Assembly: GCA_903895055.1 (NCBI GenBank)
Contig: CAITSL010000004.1
Coordinates: 1-15,991, forward strand
Direction of reading: 5' to 3'
Source: an uncultured bacterium
GTDB lineage: Bacteria; Patescibacteriota; Minisyncoccia; Phycocordibacterales; UBA9973
Length of the DNA: 15,991 bases
Part shown: positions 7,008-14,795 of the stretch, one piece after another
How positions within the stretch are numbered: position 1 is the first letter of the stretch
How the letters are laid out: every line of letters starts with the position of its first letter
Made by a program: the position numbers and the translations under genes
The notes under the pieces: model-generated
Told to the model about the DNA's origin: nothing
What the model saw: the letters and a program-made list of their open reading frames with translations, nothing else
The model's database searches: none

Positions 7008-8015
7008 CATTTTTTGAGATTTCAAAAAGTTATCCACAATTGCTTTTACTTCTTTTGAGTTTTCTGTTTCCATAAGTTTTATGCGTAATTCTTTGGCTCC
7101 GTCAAAACCATTCACATATGCTTTAAAATGCTTCTTCATAACATCAAAATGCTTATGCTTAGGCTGCAAAAGTTCTTTATCAAAAATTTGAGTATGTTCT
7201 ATCAAAACTTCTAATTTTTGTTCAATGAAACTTCTTTCAAAATTGGAAGGAGCTGAATTGAAGAACCACGGATTGCCAAAAACCCCTCTACCGATCATGA
7301 TTCCATCACAACCATACTTGAGAGCTTTTTCTTTGGCATCTTCTAAATCTTTGACGTCGCCATTTCCTATGAGCAATATTTCTTTACCACTTTTTTCGAT
7401 AAGTTTTTTTACTTTTTTAATATAATCCCAATTTGCCGGGACATCGGACATTTCTTTTTTGGTGCGCAAATGAATAGTCAGAGCAGAAATATCTTCTTTT
7501 AAAATTTCCGGGATCCAAGTATCGATTTCTTCTTTATTAAAACCAATTCTTGTTTTAACAGAAACGGGGATATTTTTCCCGGCAGATTTTATTCCCTCGA
7601 TGGCTGCCCTGATAATTTTTCGAGCAAGTTCCGGCGTTTTTATCAGTGCAGCCCCAGCTCCTTGATTGATGACTGACTTATCTGGGCAACCCATATTGAT
7701 ATCAATTCCATCAAAATCCAGACTTGCAATATATTGGCAAGCTTTTTTCATGTTTTCTGGGTTAGCACCGAAAACTTGAGCCACAATCGGTCTTTCCTGC
7801 TCTTTAAATTTTAAAATATGAGATAACTTTTTTTTAGCTAATTTATTACATAAGCCATCTGCCGCTACGAATTCTGTCCAAAAAACAACTTTATTTTTAT
7901 TTTCTCGATTCTTACCGTATTTTGCTAAAATAGTACGAAAAGCAATATCGGTGACATCCGACATTGGCGCTAAGCAAAAAAACGGCCTATCTAATTTTCC
8001 CCAAAAATTTTTCAT
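7005..8015 (-). CDS. dus: tRNA-dihydrouridine synthase (Dus/NifR3 family)
   Basis: This flavoenzyme reduces specific uridines in tRNA to dihydrouridine, using FMN and NAD(P)H. At 336 residues it has the usual Dus length. The TIM-barrel part shows FCLAPMSDVTDIAFR (FMN phosphate side), QVFGANPENM, DINMGCPDKSV with catalytic Cys110, VSVKTRIGF (151-159), TIHLRTK (180-186) and IGNGDVKD followed by GCDGIMIGRGVFGNPWFF. The C-terminal helical part (KAYVNGFDGAKELRIKLMET) is the tRNA-binding domain. The family's usual IHGRTR is IHLRTK here. The ATG at 8015 overlaps the stop of the ftsQ-like gene as ATGA, so the two are translationally coupled. Which Dus subtype (A, B or C) applies cannot be settled by eye, though DusB-like is likeliest. 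Confidence 0.92.
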   Translation of the reverse strand: MKNFWGKLDRPFFCLAPMSDVTDIAFRTILAKYGKNRENKNKVVFWTEFVAADGLCNKLAKKKLSHILKFKEQERPIVAQVFGANPENMKKACQYIASLDFDGIDINMGCPDKSVINQGAGAALIKTPELARKIIRAAIEGIKSAGKNIPVSVKTRIGFNKEEIDTWIPEILKEDISALTIHLRTKKEMSDVPANWDYIKKVKKLIEKSGKEILLIGNGDVKDLEDAKEKALKYGCDGIMIGRGVFGNPWFFNSAPSNFERSFIEQKLEVLIEHTQIFDKELLQPKHKHFDVMKKHFKAYVNGFDGAKELRIKLMETENSKEVKAIVDNFLKSQKM

Positions 8016-8878
8016 TGAAATTTATAATAAACTTTATTGCCAAATCTTAAATCAATGTATAAAAGCGAAGCAAGTTTTGTTTGCAGATCAGTGTGCAGGG
8101 GTTCTGTCGAAATAGCCGCTTGTAAATTTTCGGCTAATTTTGAGTAATCTGCGTCAAGCTTAAAAATTATACGAGGACCTGTCATTGGTTGCCCTGATAG
8201 AGAAAAATCAGCTTCATTGTCGTTGTCCAACCAGAAATCCGAAGGATTGAAACCCAATTTTTCTAAAGTATCTTTTAGGGTAGTTATTTCAGTGAATTTA
8301 TCTTTCATAAAGTAGGTGCCGGTTGGGATATCTCCGTTCATTCCTCCGTTGCCATAAAACTTAAAATAAACTTCTCCGGAAAAATAGGGCGCCTCGTCAA
8401 AAATATATCCGCTATCGTCCATAAAATAACATTTATCATTATTTAGATTGCTGTTTAATACCGGTATTAAAACACCGCACCAAAGATATTTTCCTTGATA
8501 TTCCGATACATTTACTTCTAAAGTTCTCGCATTTTGGATGTTTTCCGAAATATCTTTTAATCTTTTAAACCGAGAAGCCAAATCTTTCTTTATTCCCCGC
8601 TTGGGATAAATTAAAAAATTTGTTTTTGGAAAAAGCCATAGATAGTGCCCCGAGATGTCATTTTTAACGACACTCTCTATATCTTTTGTTTCAATAATCT
8701 TATTCCCGGAAATATTTATCTGATTGATATTTAACTTATTAATCCGAGAAATAAATGCCAAACCTACGATTAAAGCAACAAACAAAAATAAAATAATACC
8801 GATTTTTATTTTAAGTATTCTCTGTTTTTTTCGGCGAAATTCACTAAGTCTGGAAGAATTTAAAACATTTTGCTTCAT
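8012..8878 (-). CDS. FtsQ/DivIB-like membrane protein with POTRA domain
   Basis: This is a bitopic membrane protein of 288 residues. It has a basic cytoplasmic N-terminus (RRKKQR), one transmembrane segment at about 25-43 (IGIILFLFVALIVGLAF) and an extracytoplasmic region. That region opens with a POTRA-like unit: NINQINISGNKIIETKDIESVV, then GHYLWLFPK, then ARTLEVNVSEYQGKYLWC. The order and the INISGN opening match FtsQ/DivIB proteins, which hold the FtsB/FtsL complex at the division septum. The later part (150-288) is divergent, so the assignment rests on the N-terminal half. FtsQ usually sits in the division and cell-wall cluster, whereas here it lies between serS (3-bp gap) and dus (4-bp overlap). 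It has no promoter of its own. The role in division is inferred. Confidence 0.65.
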   Translation of the reverse strand: MKQNVLNSSRLSEFRRKKQRILKIKIGIILFLFVALIVGLAFISRINKLNINQINISGNKIIETKDIESVVKNDISGHYLWLFPKTNFLIYPKRGIKKDLASRFKRLKDISENIQNARTLEVNVSEYQGKYLWCGVLIPVLNSNLNNDKCYFMDDSGYIFDEAPYFSGEVYFKFYGNGGMNGDIPTGTYFMKDKFTEITTLKDTLEKLGFNPSDFWLDNDNEADFSLSGQPMTGPRIIFKLDADYSKLAENLQAAISTEPLHTDLQTKLASLLYIDLRFGNKVYYKFQ

Positions 8879-8881
8879 AAT

Positions 8882-10189
8882 TTATTTTATAAATTCTCTG
8901 CCTCCCATATACTTTCTTAGGACTTCGGGAATTTTTACTGTGCCATCCTTTCCCTGATAGTTTTCAAGTATTGCAATAAGTGGTCTTTGAGAAACAACTG
9001 TCGCATCATTCATGTGTACCGGCTCGATTTTTCCATTAGCTCTTCTGACCCTGGTGTTTAAGCGACGAGACTGAAATCCAGCCGTAAAATCCGCACTATG
9101 AGTTTCTCGATATAAATTTTGTCCGGGCATCCAAGTTTCAAGATCAATTTGTCTCATGTCAGGAAAACCCATATCACCTGTACACACAGCAACCACCTGA
9201 TAAGGCAAGTTCAAGGTCTTCAATATATATTCTTGAATTGCGACTAGGAAATTTTGTTCTTGCATAGAATTTTCCGGCAAGGAAAAAACCTCCATTTCTA
9301 ATTTATCAAATTGATGCTGGCGTAAAATTCCATTTGTATCTTTCCCTGCCGTACCAGCTTCTCTTCTGAAAGCTGTTGAATATCCTGCGTATCGAATTGG
9401 TAAATCTTTTTCTTCAAAAATTTTATTCATATGCATTGCACCAAGAGTATGTTCGGCGCTACCAATTAGCATTAAATCATCATTGGGAAACATATAATGT
9501 TCTTCGGGTGTCATATAACGAGCCATTTTTACTTGCACTAGAGGTCTTACAAAAACCGGGGGCAAAACTGGCATAAATTTTGAAACGTTTATTGAAACAT
9601 TTGCTTCTATTGCAATTTTTTTTAAAATTTCTTCATTTGTTAAAATCTCCCAGCACATTTGAAGCAAGGCAAATTGCAGTAAAACTAAATCTCCTTTTAA
9701 ATACGCGAACCTTGACCCTGAAACTTCTCCAGCTGTTTCCGTATCGATTATTCCCAATGCTTTTCCAATTTCAAAATGTTCTTTAGGTTTAAAATCAAAA
9801 ACTGGTTTTTCTCCCCAACTCCTTAACACTTGATTCCCAGTATCATCTGGACCTACTGGAGTATCAACCGAAGGAATATTTGGAACCTTTAACATTAATT
9901 TTTGCCATTCTAGGGTGATAGATTTTAATTTTTCTTCTTTAAGTTTGAGATCTTCTTTAACCGTGCGCATTTCTTCAATCAACTGAATTTTAAGAGCCTG
10001 ATCTTGATTTCGTCCAATATCGTTTGAAACTTTATTGACTTCACCTCTAATATCCTCCACTTCTTTCAGGATTTTTAAGCGCTCATCATCCAGCGCAATT
10101 AACTTTTCAATGTCAATCTCAATATGCTTCTTTTTTGCGCCTGTCTCGACTATTTCTTTGTTCTCCCTGATAAATTTGATATCTAGCAT
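8882..10189 (-). CDS. serS: Seryl-tRNA synthetase
   Basis: It charges tRNA-Ser with serine. I start it at ATG 10189 (MLDIKFIREN, 435 residues) instead of the in-frame ATG 10195. The opening then matches the family's MLD start, and a TATAAT ending seven bases upstream places the transcript start on this ATG. Residues 1 to about 105 form the antiparallel coiled-coil arm that grips the long variable arm of tRNA-Ser. The class II catalytic domain follows: LIGSAEHTLG (TxE-type serine loop with Ser for Thr), motif 2 FRREAG (274-279), TGDMGFPDMRQIDLETWMPG, and motif 3 SQRPLIAILEN. The usual SSCSNxxDFQARR segment reads THSADFTAGFQSRR, a divergent form. It is first in a minus-strand operon with the ftsQ-like gene and dus. 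Confidence 0.95.
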   Translation of the reverse strand: MLDIKFIRENKEIVETGAKKKHIEIDIEKLIALDDERLKILKEVEDIRGEVNKVSNDIGRNQDQALKIQLIEEMRTVKEDLKLKEEKLKSITLEWQKLMLKVPNIPSVDTPVGPDDTGNQVLRSWGEKPVFDFKPKEHFEIGKALGIIDTETAGEVSGSRFAYLKGDLVLLQFALLQMCWEILTNEEILKKIAIEANVSINVSKFMPVLPPVFVRPLVQVKMARYMTPEEHYMFPNDDLMLIGSAEHTLGAMHMNKIFEEKDLPIRYAGYSTAFRREAGTAGKDTNGILRQHQFDKLEMEVFSLPENSMQEQNFLVAIQEYILKTLNLPYQVVAVCTGDMGFPDMRQIDLETWMPGQNLYRETHSADFTAGFQSRRLNTRVRRANGKIEPVHMNDATVVSQRPLIAILENYQGKDGTVKIPEVLRKYMGGREFIK

Positions 10190-10205
10190 ATCCATATTAT
10201 ATACT
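10176..10205 (+). promoter_or_regulatory. dprA promoter, leaderless
   Basis: -35 TTGATA (10176-10181), an 18-bp spacer and -10 TATACT (10200-10205). The predicted start is 10212-10213, at the A of the dprA ATG (10213). The -35 lies within the first codons of serS. There is no Shine-Dalgarno sequence and no room for one. Confidence 0.6.
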
Positions 10206-10223
10206 ATATATAATGGAAATCAA
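10196..10223 (-). promoter_or_regulatory. serS promoter, leaderless
   Basis: On the minus strand, -35 TTGATT (10223-10218), a 16-bp spacer and -10 TATAAT (10201-10196). The start falls seven bases after the last T, at 10189, on the A of the second ATG. The -35 lies inside dprA, and the -10 overlaps the dprA -10 by two bases. Confidence 0.6.
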
Positions 10224-11073
10224 AAAATTACCAAAAGGGAAATTCCCAAAAGCGCTTTTGGAAATTCCGCAACCGCCGAAAGAGCTTTGGATTATGGGCG
10301 AATTGCCACCGAAAGATTTGATTTATTTGTGCGTGGTCGGTTCGCGCCGTTTTACTTCTTACGGCAAGGAAGTTTGCGAAAAAATAATCGCGGGGCTTGC
10401 AGGCTACCCAATTGTAATTGTTTCCGGCTTAGCTTTGGGGATGGACGCTATTGCTCACAAAAAAGCTTTAGTAACGGGTTTAAAAACTTTAGTATTCCCG
10501 GGCTCAGGATTGTCGTATGAAGCGATGCATCCAAAAACAAATATCTTGTTGGCAAAAGAAATCGTTGAAAAAGGCGGATGTCTAATTTCTGAATTTGAAC
10601 CAAATTTCAGAGCAACTCTTTGGGGTTTCCCGATGCGCAACCGTTTGATGGCCGGGATTTCCAAAGCGACATTGATTATCGAAGCGGAAGAAAAATCCGG
10701 CACGCTGATCACCGCACGACTCGCGACTGAATACAATAGAGACGTGCTGGCAGTGCCCGGGTCAGTTTTCTCGCCTAACTCAAAAGGTACGAATAGACTA
10801 ATCCGCCAAGGCGCCACGCCCGTGACCTGCGCGGAAGATGTATTGGAGGCTCTCGGTTTCGAACAAGAAAAAAAAGAAGACAGGCAAGCGAGATTATTTG
10901 AAGATTTATCAAAAGAAGAAAAAATTGTAATTAATTTGCTTCGCGAACCAATGCCTCGGGATGAATTAATTCGCACCATAAAAATGCCAATCGGAGAATC
11001 AAATTCCCTGCTCTCGGTGATGGAAATAAAAGGACTGATCAAAGAAGAATTGGGTGAGATAAGATTAAGTTAA
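10213..11073 (+). CDS. dprA: DNA-processing protein DprA (Smf)
   Basis: DprA binds incoming single-stranded DNA during natural transformation, protects it and loads RecA. At 286 residues it is a compact form with a short N-terminal stretch (1-35) and no clear SAM-like domain. The Rossmann-like core shows VVGSRRFTSYG (41-51), VSGLALGMDAIAHKKAL, FPGSGL, SEFEPN, WGFPMRNRLMAGIS, EAEEKSGTLITARLA and AVPGSV. A C-terminal winged-helix segment (about 225-286, EEKIVINLLREPMPRDELI) follows. All signature blocks are intact. It diverges from serS with about 23 bp between start codons. topA follows 40 bp downstream with its own apparent promoter. CPR bacteria often keep competence genes, which fits dependence on outside nucleotides or DNA. 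Confidence 0.95.
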   Translation: MEIKKLPKGKFPKALLEIPQPPKELWIMGELPPKDLIYLCVVGSRRFTSYGKEVCEKIIAGLAGYPIVIVSGLALGMDAIAHKKALVTGLKTLVFPGSGLSYEAMHPKTNILLAKEIVEKGGCLISEFEPNFRATLWGFPMRNRLMAGISKATLIIEAEEKSGTLITARLATEYNRDVLAVPGSVFSPNSKGTNRLIRQGATPVTCAEDVLEALGFEQEKKEDRQARLFEDLSKEEKIVINLLREPMPRDELIRTIKMPIGESNSLLSVMEIKGLIKEELGEIRLS

Positions 11074-11074
11074 T

Positions 11075-11104
11075 TTGCAAAAAAATACATGTTCGTGTAA
11101 TACT
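11075..11104 (+). promoter_or_regulatory. topA promoter
   Basis: TTGCAA (11075-11080), an 18-bp spacer and AATACT (11099-11104) preceded by TG one base before the hexamer, i.e. an extended -10. The predicted start is about 11111, three bases before the topA ATG at 11114. The -35 begins two bases after the dprA stop. The hexamer is weaker than at the neighbouring starts. Confidence 0.45.
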
Positions 11105-11113
11105 AGAGACATT

Positions 11114-13306
11114 ATGAAATTATTGATTGTTGAATCACCATCGAAAGCAAAGACAATTGAAAAATATTTAGACGGTGCATACACCGTACGCGCTTCGGTT
11201 GGACACATTCGCGATTTGCCGAAATCAAACAAAGAAGCGATTGATATCGAAGGCGGTTTTATTCCGCATTACGAAATTTCTAAGGGTAAAGAAAAAGTTG
11301 TCCATGAATTACAAACTTTGTCCACCAAAGCCACCGAAGTATTACTCGCGACAGACCCCGACCGTGAAGGTGAAGCGATTTCTTGGCACCTAAAAGAATT
11401 ACTCACCAAAGTAAAAGTACCGGTCAAAAGAGTCGCCTTTCACGAAATCACCAAAGAAGCCGTTTTAGAAGCTCTAAAAAATCCACGCGATATTGATCTT
11501 AAATTAGTGAAAGCTCAAGAAGCCCGCAGGGTGCTGGATCGATTGGTGGGCTATGATTTATCTGGCCTTATTTGGAAAAAAGTTCGTTACGGACTTTCTG
11601 CCGGACGTGTCCAATCACCGGCTCTCCGGATTGTCATGGAACGTGAACGGGAAATCAGGCGGTTTATTCCGGAAAAATTTTGGAGGATATCCGGTTTTTT
11701 TGAAACAGAGAAAAAAGACCAAATAACTTTAGAATGTTCTAAAGAACCGCGTAACCAAGAAGAGATGGAGGGTATCGTAGAAAATGGCGAAAAAGGAAAG
11801 TGGTTTGTAAAAGATATAAAAAGTTCAGAGCAAAAACGATCTCCGCGTGCGCCTTTCACTACTTCTACCCTGCAACAAACTGCCAGTTCTAGACTTGGAT
11901 ACTCTCCTTCTCGCACAATGCAAATCGCGCAGAAACTTTATGAGGCTGGACACATTACCTATATGAGAACGGACTCGACTACGCTCGCCGCAAGCGCGAC
12001 AGCATCGATAATCAACCTGATTGAAAAAGAATACGGAAAAGAATATGCGCAAGCTAGAATCTATAAAACCAAAAGTAAAAATGCTCAAGAAGCCCACGAG
12101 GCAATTCGCCCAACTCATATCAATGTAAAGATTGCTGGAACTTCCGAACAAGAAAGATTATATCGTTTAATTTGGGAACGCACAGTTTCCAGCCAAATGG
12201 CTGATGCAAAATTATTAAAAACAAAAGTAATTGCAAATATTATTGATGTTCCTAAATATCCCGACTTTAGCGCCAATGGCTCACGGGTGTTATTTGATGG
12301 TTGGCTTTTAGTTGACAGAGATGCTAGAGGTGAAGACGTAGAATTGCCAAAATTAGAAATAGAAGAAAAATTAAAACTTTTAAAATTAAGTAAAGAAGAA
12401 AAGTTTACCGAACCACCAGGCAGATACACCGAAGCAGGACTTATTAAAGAACTTGAAGCGCGAGACATAGGTAGACCTAGTACTTATGCCTCCATCATGA
12501 AAACCTTGGAAGACAGAGAATATGTGCGGAAAGAAGGCAAAACCTTGTTCCCTACTGATGTCGGTGATGTGGTCTCTTCTTTTTTGGAAAATAATTTTGC
12601 CAATTACATCTCGGACACTTTCACCGCAGAAATGGAAGATGAGCTGGACGATATTGCCACCGGTAAACGCGAATATCTAAAAACTTTAAAAGATTTTTAT
12701 CTTCCTTTTCAAAAAGAAGTTACGTTAAAAGATAAATTAGAGAAAGCGACAAATCTAGGTGAAGCTCCAGAGACGATCAAATGTCCTAAATGCGGAAGTA
12801 AAATGATCATAAAACTTTCTCGTGCCGGCAAATTTTATTCTTGTTCTCGATACCCCGATTGTGATGGAGCTTTGATGTTGGACGGAACAGAATTGAAAGG
12901 TCCAGCTGAGACCGGCGAGCTTTGCCCGTTGTGCGGAGAAAAGAAAGGAGGCAAACTGGTAATCCGCGAAAGACGCGACGGATCCGGTACATTTATTTCT
13001 TGTTCCCGCTATCCAAAATGTAAATTCATTAAAAAAGATGAAGCCGAGGAAGCCAAAAAAAACACTGGAGTGATTTGTCCTTTATGCCAAAAAGGCAATA
13101 TTACTGAAAGACGCGGAAGATTTGGAATTTTCTATTCTTGTTCCAATTATCCTGATTGTAAATTCGCGATCAAAGCAAAACCAACCGGAAATATTTGTAA
13201 ACTCTGTGGAAGCTTAATGATGGAAGGAACCAAAACTATTCCCGAAAGGTGTTCTAATAAAGCCTGTCCGAATCACAATCCACATAAGTTGAACAAAATC
13301 TCTTAA
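11114..13306 (+). CDS. topA: DNA topoisomerase I (type IA) with four zinc ribbons
   Basis: It relaxes negative supercoils by passing one strand through a transient break held by a 5'-phosphotyrosine. The start at 11114 (MKLLIVESPSKAK) fits the family. A longer frame from TTG 11075 would add 13 unrelated residues upstream of the predicted transcript start. The protein is 730 residues long. The TOPRIM domain has Glu7 and DPDREGE (81-87), and the active Tyr283 is in ITYMRTDST. The gate and hinge domains run to about 550. Four C4 zinc ribbons follow: Cys557/560/577/583, 604/607/630/636, 655/658/676/682 and 695/698/713/718. The last is divergent (CSNKACPNH). The ribbons bind single-stranded DNA and, in E. 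coli, RNA polymerase. E. coli TopA has three four-cysteine motifs. Confidence 0.96.
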   Translation: MKLLIVESPSKAKTIEKYLDGAYTVRASVGHIRDLPKSNKEAIDIEGGFIPHYEISKGKEKVVHELQTLSTKATEVLLATDPDREGEAISWHLKELLTKVKVPVKRVAFHEITKEAVLEALKNPRDIDLKLVKAQEARRVLDRLVGYDLSGLIWKKVRYGLSAGRVQSPALRIVMEREREIRRFIPEKFWRISGFFETEKKDQITLECSKEPRNQEEMEGIVENGEKGKWFVKDIKSSEQKRSPRAPFTTSTLQQTASSRLGYSPSRTMQIAQKLYEAGHITYMRTDSTTLAASATASIINLIEKEYGKEYAQARIYKTKSKNAQEAHEAIRPTHINVKIAGTSEQERLYRLIWERTVSSQMADAKLLKTKVIANIIDVPKYPDFSANGSRVLFDGWLLVDRDARGEDVELPKLEIEEKLKLLKLSKEEKFTEPPGRYTEAGLIKELEARDIGRPSTYASIMKTLEDREYVRKEGKTLFPTDVGDVVSSFLENNFANYISDTFTAEMEDELDDIATGKREYLKTLKDFYLPFQKEVTLKDKLEKATNLGEAPETIKCPKCGSKMIIKLSRAGKFYSCSRYPDCDGALMLDGTELKGPAETGELCPLCGEKKGGKLVIRERRDGSGTFISCSRYPKCKFIKKDEAEEAKKNTGVICPLCQKGNITERRGRFGIFYSCSNYPDCKFAIKAKPTGNICKLCGSLMMEGTKTIPERCSNKACPNHNPHKLNKIS

Positions 13307-13318
13307 ATGAGATATAAT
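13289..13318 (+). promoter_or_regulatory. relA/spoT promoter, leaderless
   Basis: -35 TTGAAC (13289-13294), an 18-bp spacer and -10 TATAAT (13313-13318). The predicted start is 13325-13326, at the ATG of codon 4 of the longest frame. The -35 lies in the last codons of topA. The first possible ATG (13317) overlaps the -10 itself and would not be transcribed. Confidence 0.6.
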
Positions 13319-13325
13319 GTTTAGA

Positions 13326-14795
13326 ATGCAGACTATTAAGAAAATAATAGATGAGACATCGGGTGGATTAAATAAAAAAGAAGAGGAGCTTATCGAAAAA
13401 GCTTATAATTTTGCGCATGAAGCGCACGAAGGACAAAAAAGAGAGACCGGAGATCCGTATTTTACCCATGTGTACGAGACCGCAAAAACTCTGGCCCGGC
13501 TCGGTATGGATACCAAAACTATTGTCGCGGGACTTCTGCATGATACTTTGGAAGATACTAAAGTTACCGAAAAGAAATTGACGGAGGAATTTGGTGAAGA
13601 AATTGTTTCATTAGTGAAAGGTGTTACTAAGCTTGGAACTTTAAAATATCGTGGCGAGCAAAGGCACGTGGAAAGTTTGCGTAAATTTTTTGTCGCGATG
13701 GCGCGGGATTTGCGCGTAGTCATCATAAAATTCGCGGACCGATTGCACAATCTTCACACCCTGGGTTCTTTGCGAGAAGACAAGCGAAAAAGAATTGCGC
13801 TTGAGTCTATCGAGGTTTACGCGCCACTGGCCAATCGCCTCGGTATGGGAAAATTGAAAGGAGAAATCGAAGATGCCGCTTTTCCTTACGCTTATCCAAA
13901 AGAATACAAAGAGATAGCAACCTTACTCGATGAGAAAAAAGAATTGTATAAAAAATATCTGATGGAAATCCATGTGACGCTAGAAAAAGAATTAAAAAAG
14001 AATAAAATAAAATTTTCCGAAATTAATTATCGGATAAAACATAAATATAGTCTCTATCAAAAACTTTTGCGTTATAACAATGACCTAGATAGAATCTACG
14101 ACATTGTGGCCTTGCGAGTCGTAGTGGAAACAGTGGAAGATTGTTATCGAGTCTTGGGCATCGTTCATTCTCTCTGGCGTCCACTACCCAATAGAATCAA
14201 AGATTATATCGCTCTGCCAAAATTAAACGGCTATCGCTCACTACATACTACTGTTTTTACCGGTTCAGGCGGAATCGCCGAAATTCAAATTCGCACCGAA
14301 GAGATGAATGCCGAAGCAGCTTACGGCGTTGCCGCGCATTTTGCTTATAAAGAAAAAGGCAACAAGCAAATTCTGGACAATAAATCAAAATTTGAATGGA
14401 TCGAAGAATTGAAAAATCTTAAACATCTTGAAGAAAAACCGGAAAAGTTTTTGGAAAATATTAAAATGGACTTTTTTAGCGACCGCATTTTCGTTTTCAC
14501 TCCGGTTGGAGACGTGATCGATTTGCCCCAAGATTCCAGTCCGATAGATTTTGCTTATTATATCCATTCCGATATCGGAGATCATGTTTCGGGCGCAAGA
14601 ATCAACAACAAAATAGCGCCTCTTTCTACCAAATTAAAAAATAGCGATATTGTGGAAATCATGACTAAAAAAGACGCGCATCCGTCCGGCAAATGGCTCG
14701 AGTATGCTAAAACCACCATGGCCAAAAAACATATCAAAAATTATTTGGAAAAAAATAGTTTGCTCTCTAAACTGAAATCCTTTGGGAGGTCGTAA
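13326..14795 (+). CDS. Short RelA/SpoT-type (p)ppGpp synthetase/hydrolase
   Basis: It makes and degrades the alarmone (p)ppGpp. With the start set by the promoter (MQTIKKIIDE) it has 489 residues, well short of the usual 700-740. The HD hydrolase domain is intact (His48, His72-Asp73 in LLHDTLEDT, Asp138 in KFADRLHN). The synthetase domain is intact too: DIVALRVVV, the RIKD motif at 290-293 in NRIKDYIALPKLNGYRSLHT, then EIQIRTEEM and AAHFAYKE. RxKD at this spot marks bifunctional enzymes, while EXDD marks synthetase-only RelA. A TGS domain (about 388-448, RIFVFTPVGDVIDLP) and a short helical end (WLEYAKTTMAKKHI) follow. The conserved-cysteine and ACT domains are absent. parB abuts the stop codon, so this is a native short form and not a frameshift. 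Confidence 0.93.
   Translation: MQTIKKIIDETSGGLNKKEEELIEKAYNFAHEAHEGQKRETGDPYFTHVYETAKTLARLGMDTKTIVAGLLHDTLEDTKVTEKKLTEEFGEEIVSLVKGVTKLGTLKYRGEQRHVESLRKFFVAMARDLRVVIIKFADRLHNLHTLGSLREDKRKRIALESIEVYAPLANRLGMGKLKGEIEDAAFPYAYPKEYKEIATLLDEKKELYKKYLMEIHVTLEKELKKNKIKFSEINYRIKHKYSLYQKLLRYNNDLDRIYDIVALRVVVETVEDCYRVLGIVHSLWRPLPNRIKDYIALPKLNGYRSLHTTVFTGSGGIAEIQIRTEEMNAEAAYGVAAHFAYKEKGNKQILDNKSKFEWIEELKNLKHLEEKPEKFLENIKMDFFSDRIFVFTPVGDVIDLPQDSSPIDFAYYIHSDIGDHVSGARINNKIAPLSTKLKNSDIVEIMTKKDAHPSGKWLEYAKTTMAKKHIKNYLEKNSLLSKLKSFGRS

Noticed and set aside
7030..7038. A second exact TTATCCACA DnaA-box match (plus-strand reading).
   Set aside because: It lies inside the conserved end of dus, where it encodes part of AIVDNFLK; one match in coding DNA is expected by chance.
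4570..8014. Alternative genetic code with UGA as glycine.
   Set aside because: UGA ends carA, the ftsQ-like gene and dus at well-placed gene overlaps and at expected protein ends, so it acts as a stop.
10035..10520. 161-codon plus-strand frame crossing from antisense of serS into another frame of dprA.
   Set aside because: It spans two confident genes in the wrong frame, with a composition not like a real protein.
10455..11042. 195-codon open frame antisense to dprA.
   Set aside because: No recognisable motif, no promoter, and it mirrors a dprA frame whose motifs are all intact; it is a shadow.
11075..11113. TTG start adding 13 residues to topA.
   Set aside because: The added residues (QKNTCSCNTRDI) do not fit the family and lie upstream of the predicted transcript start.
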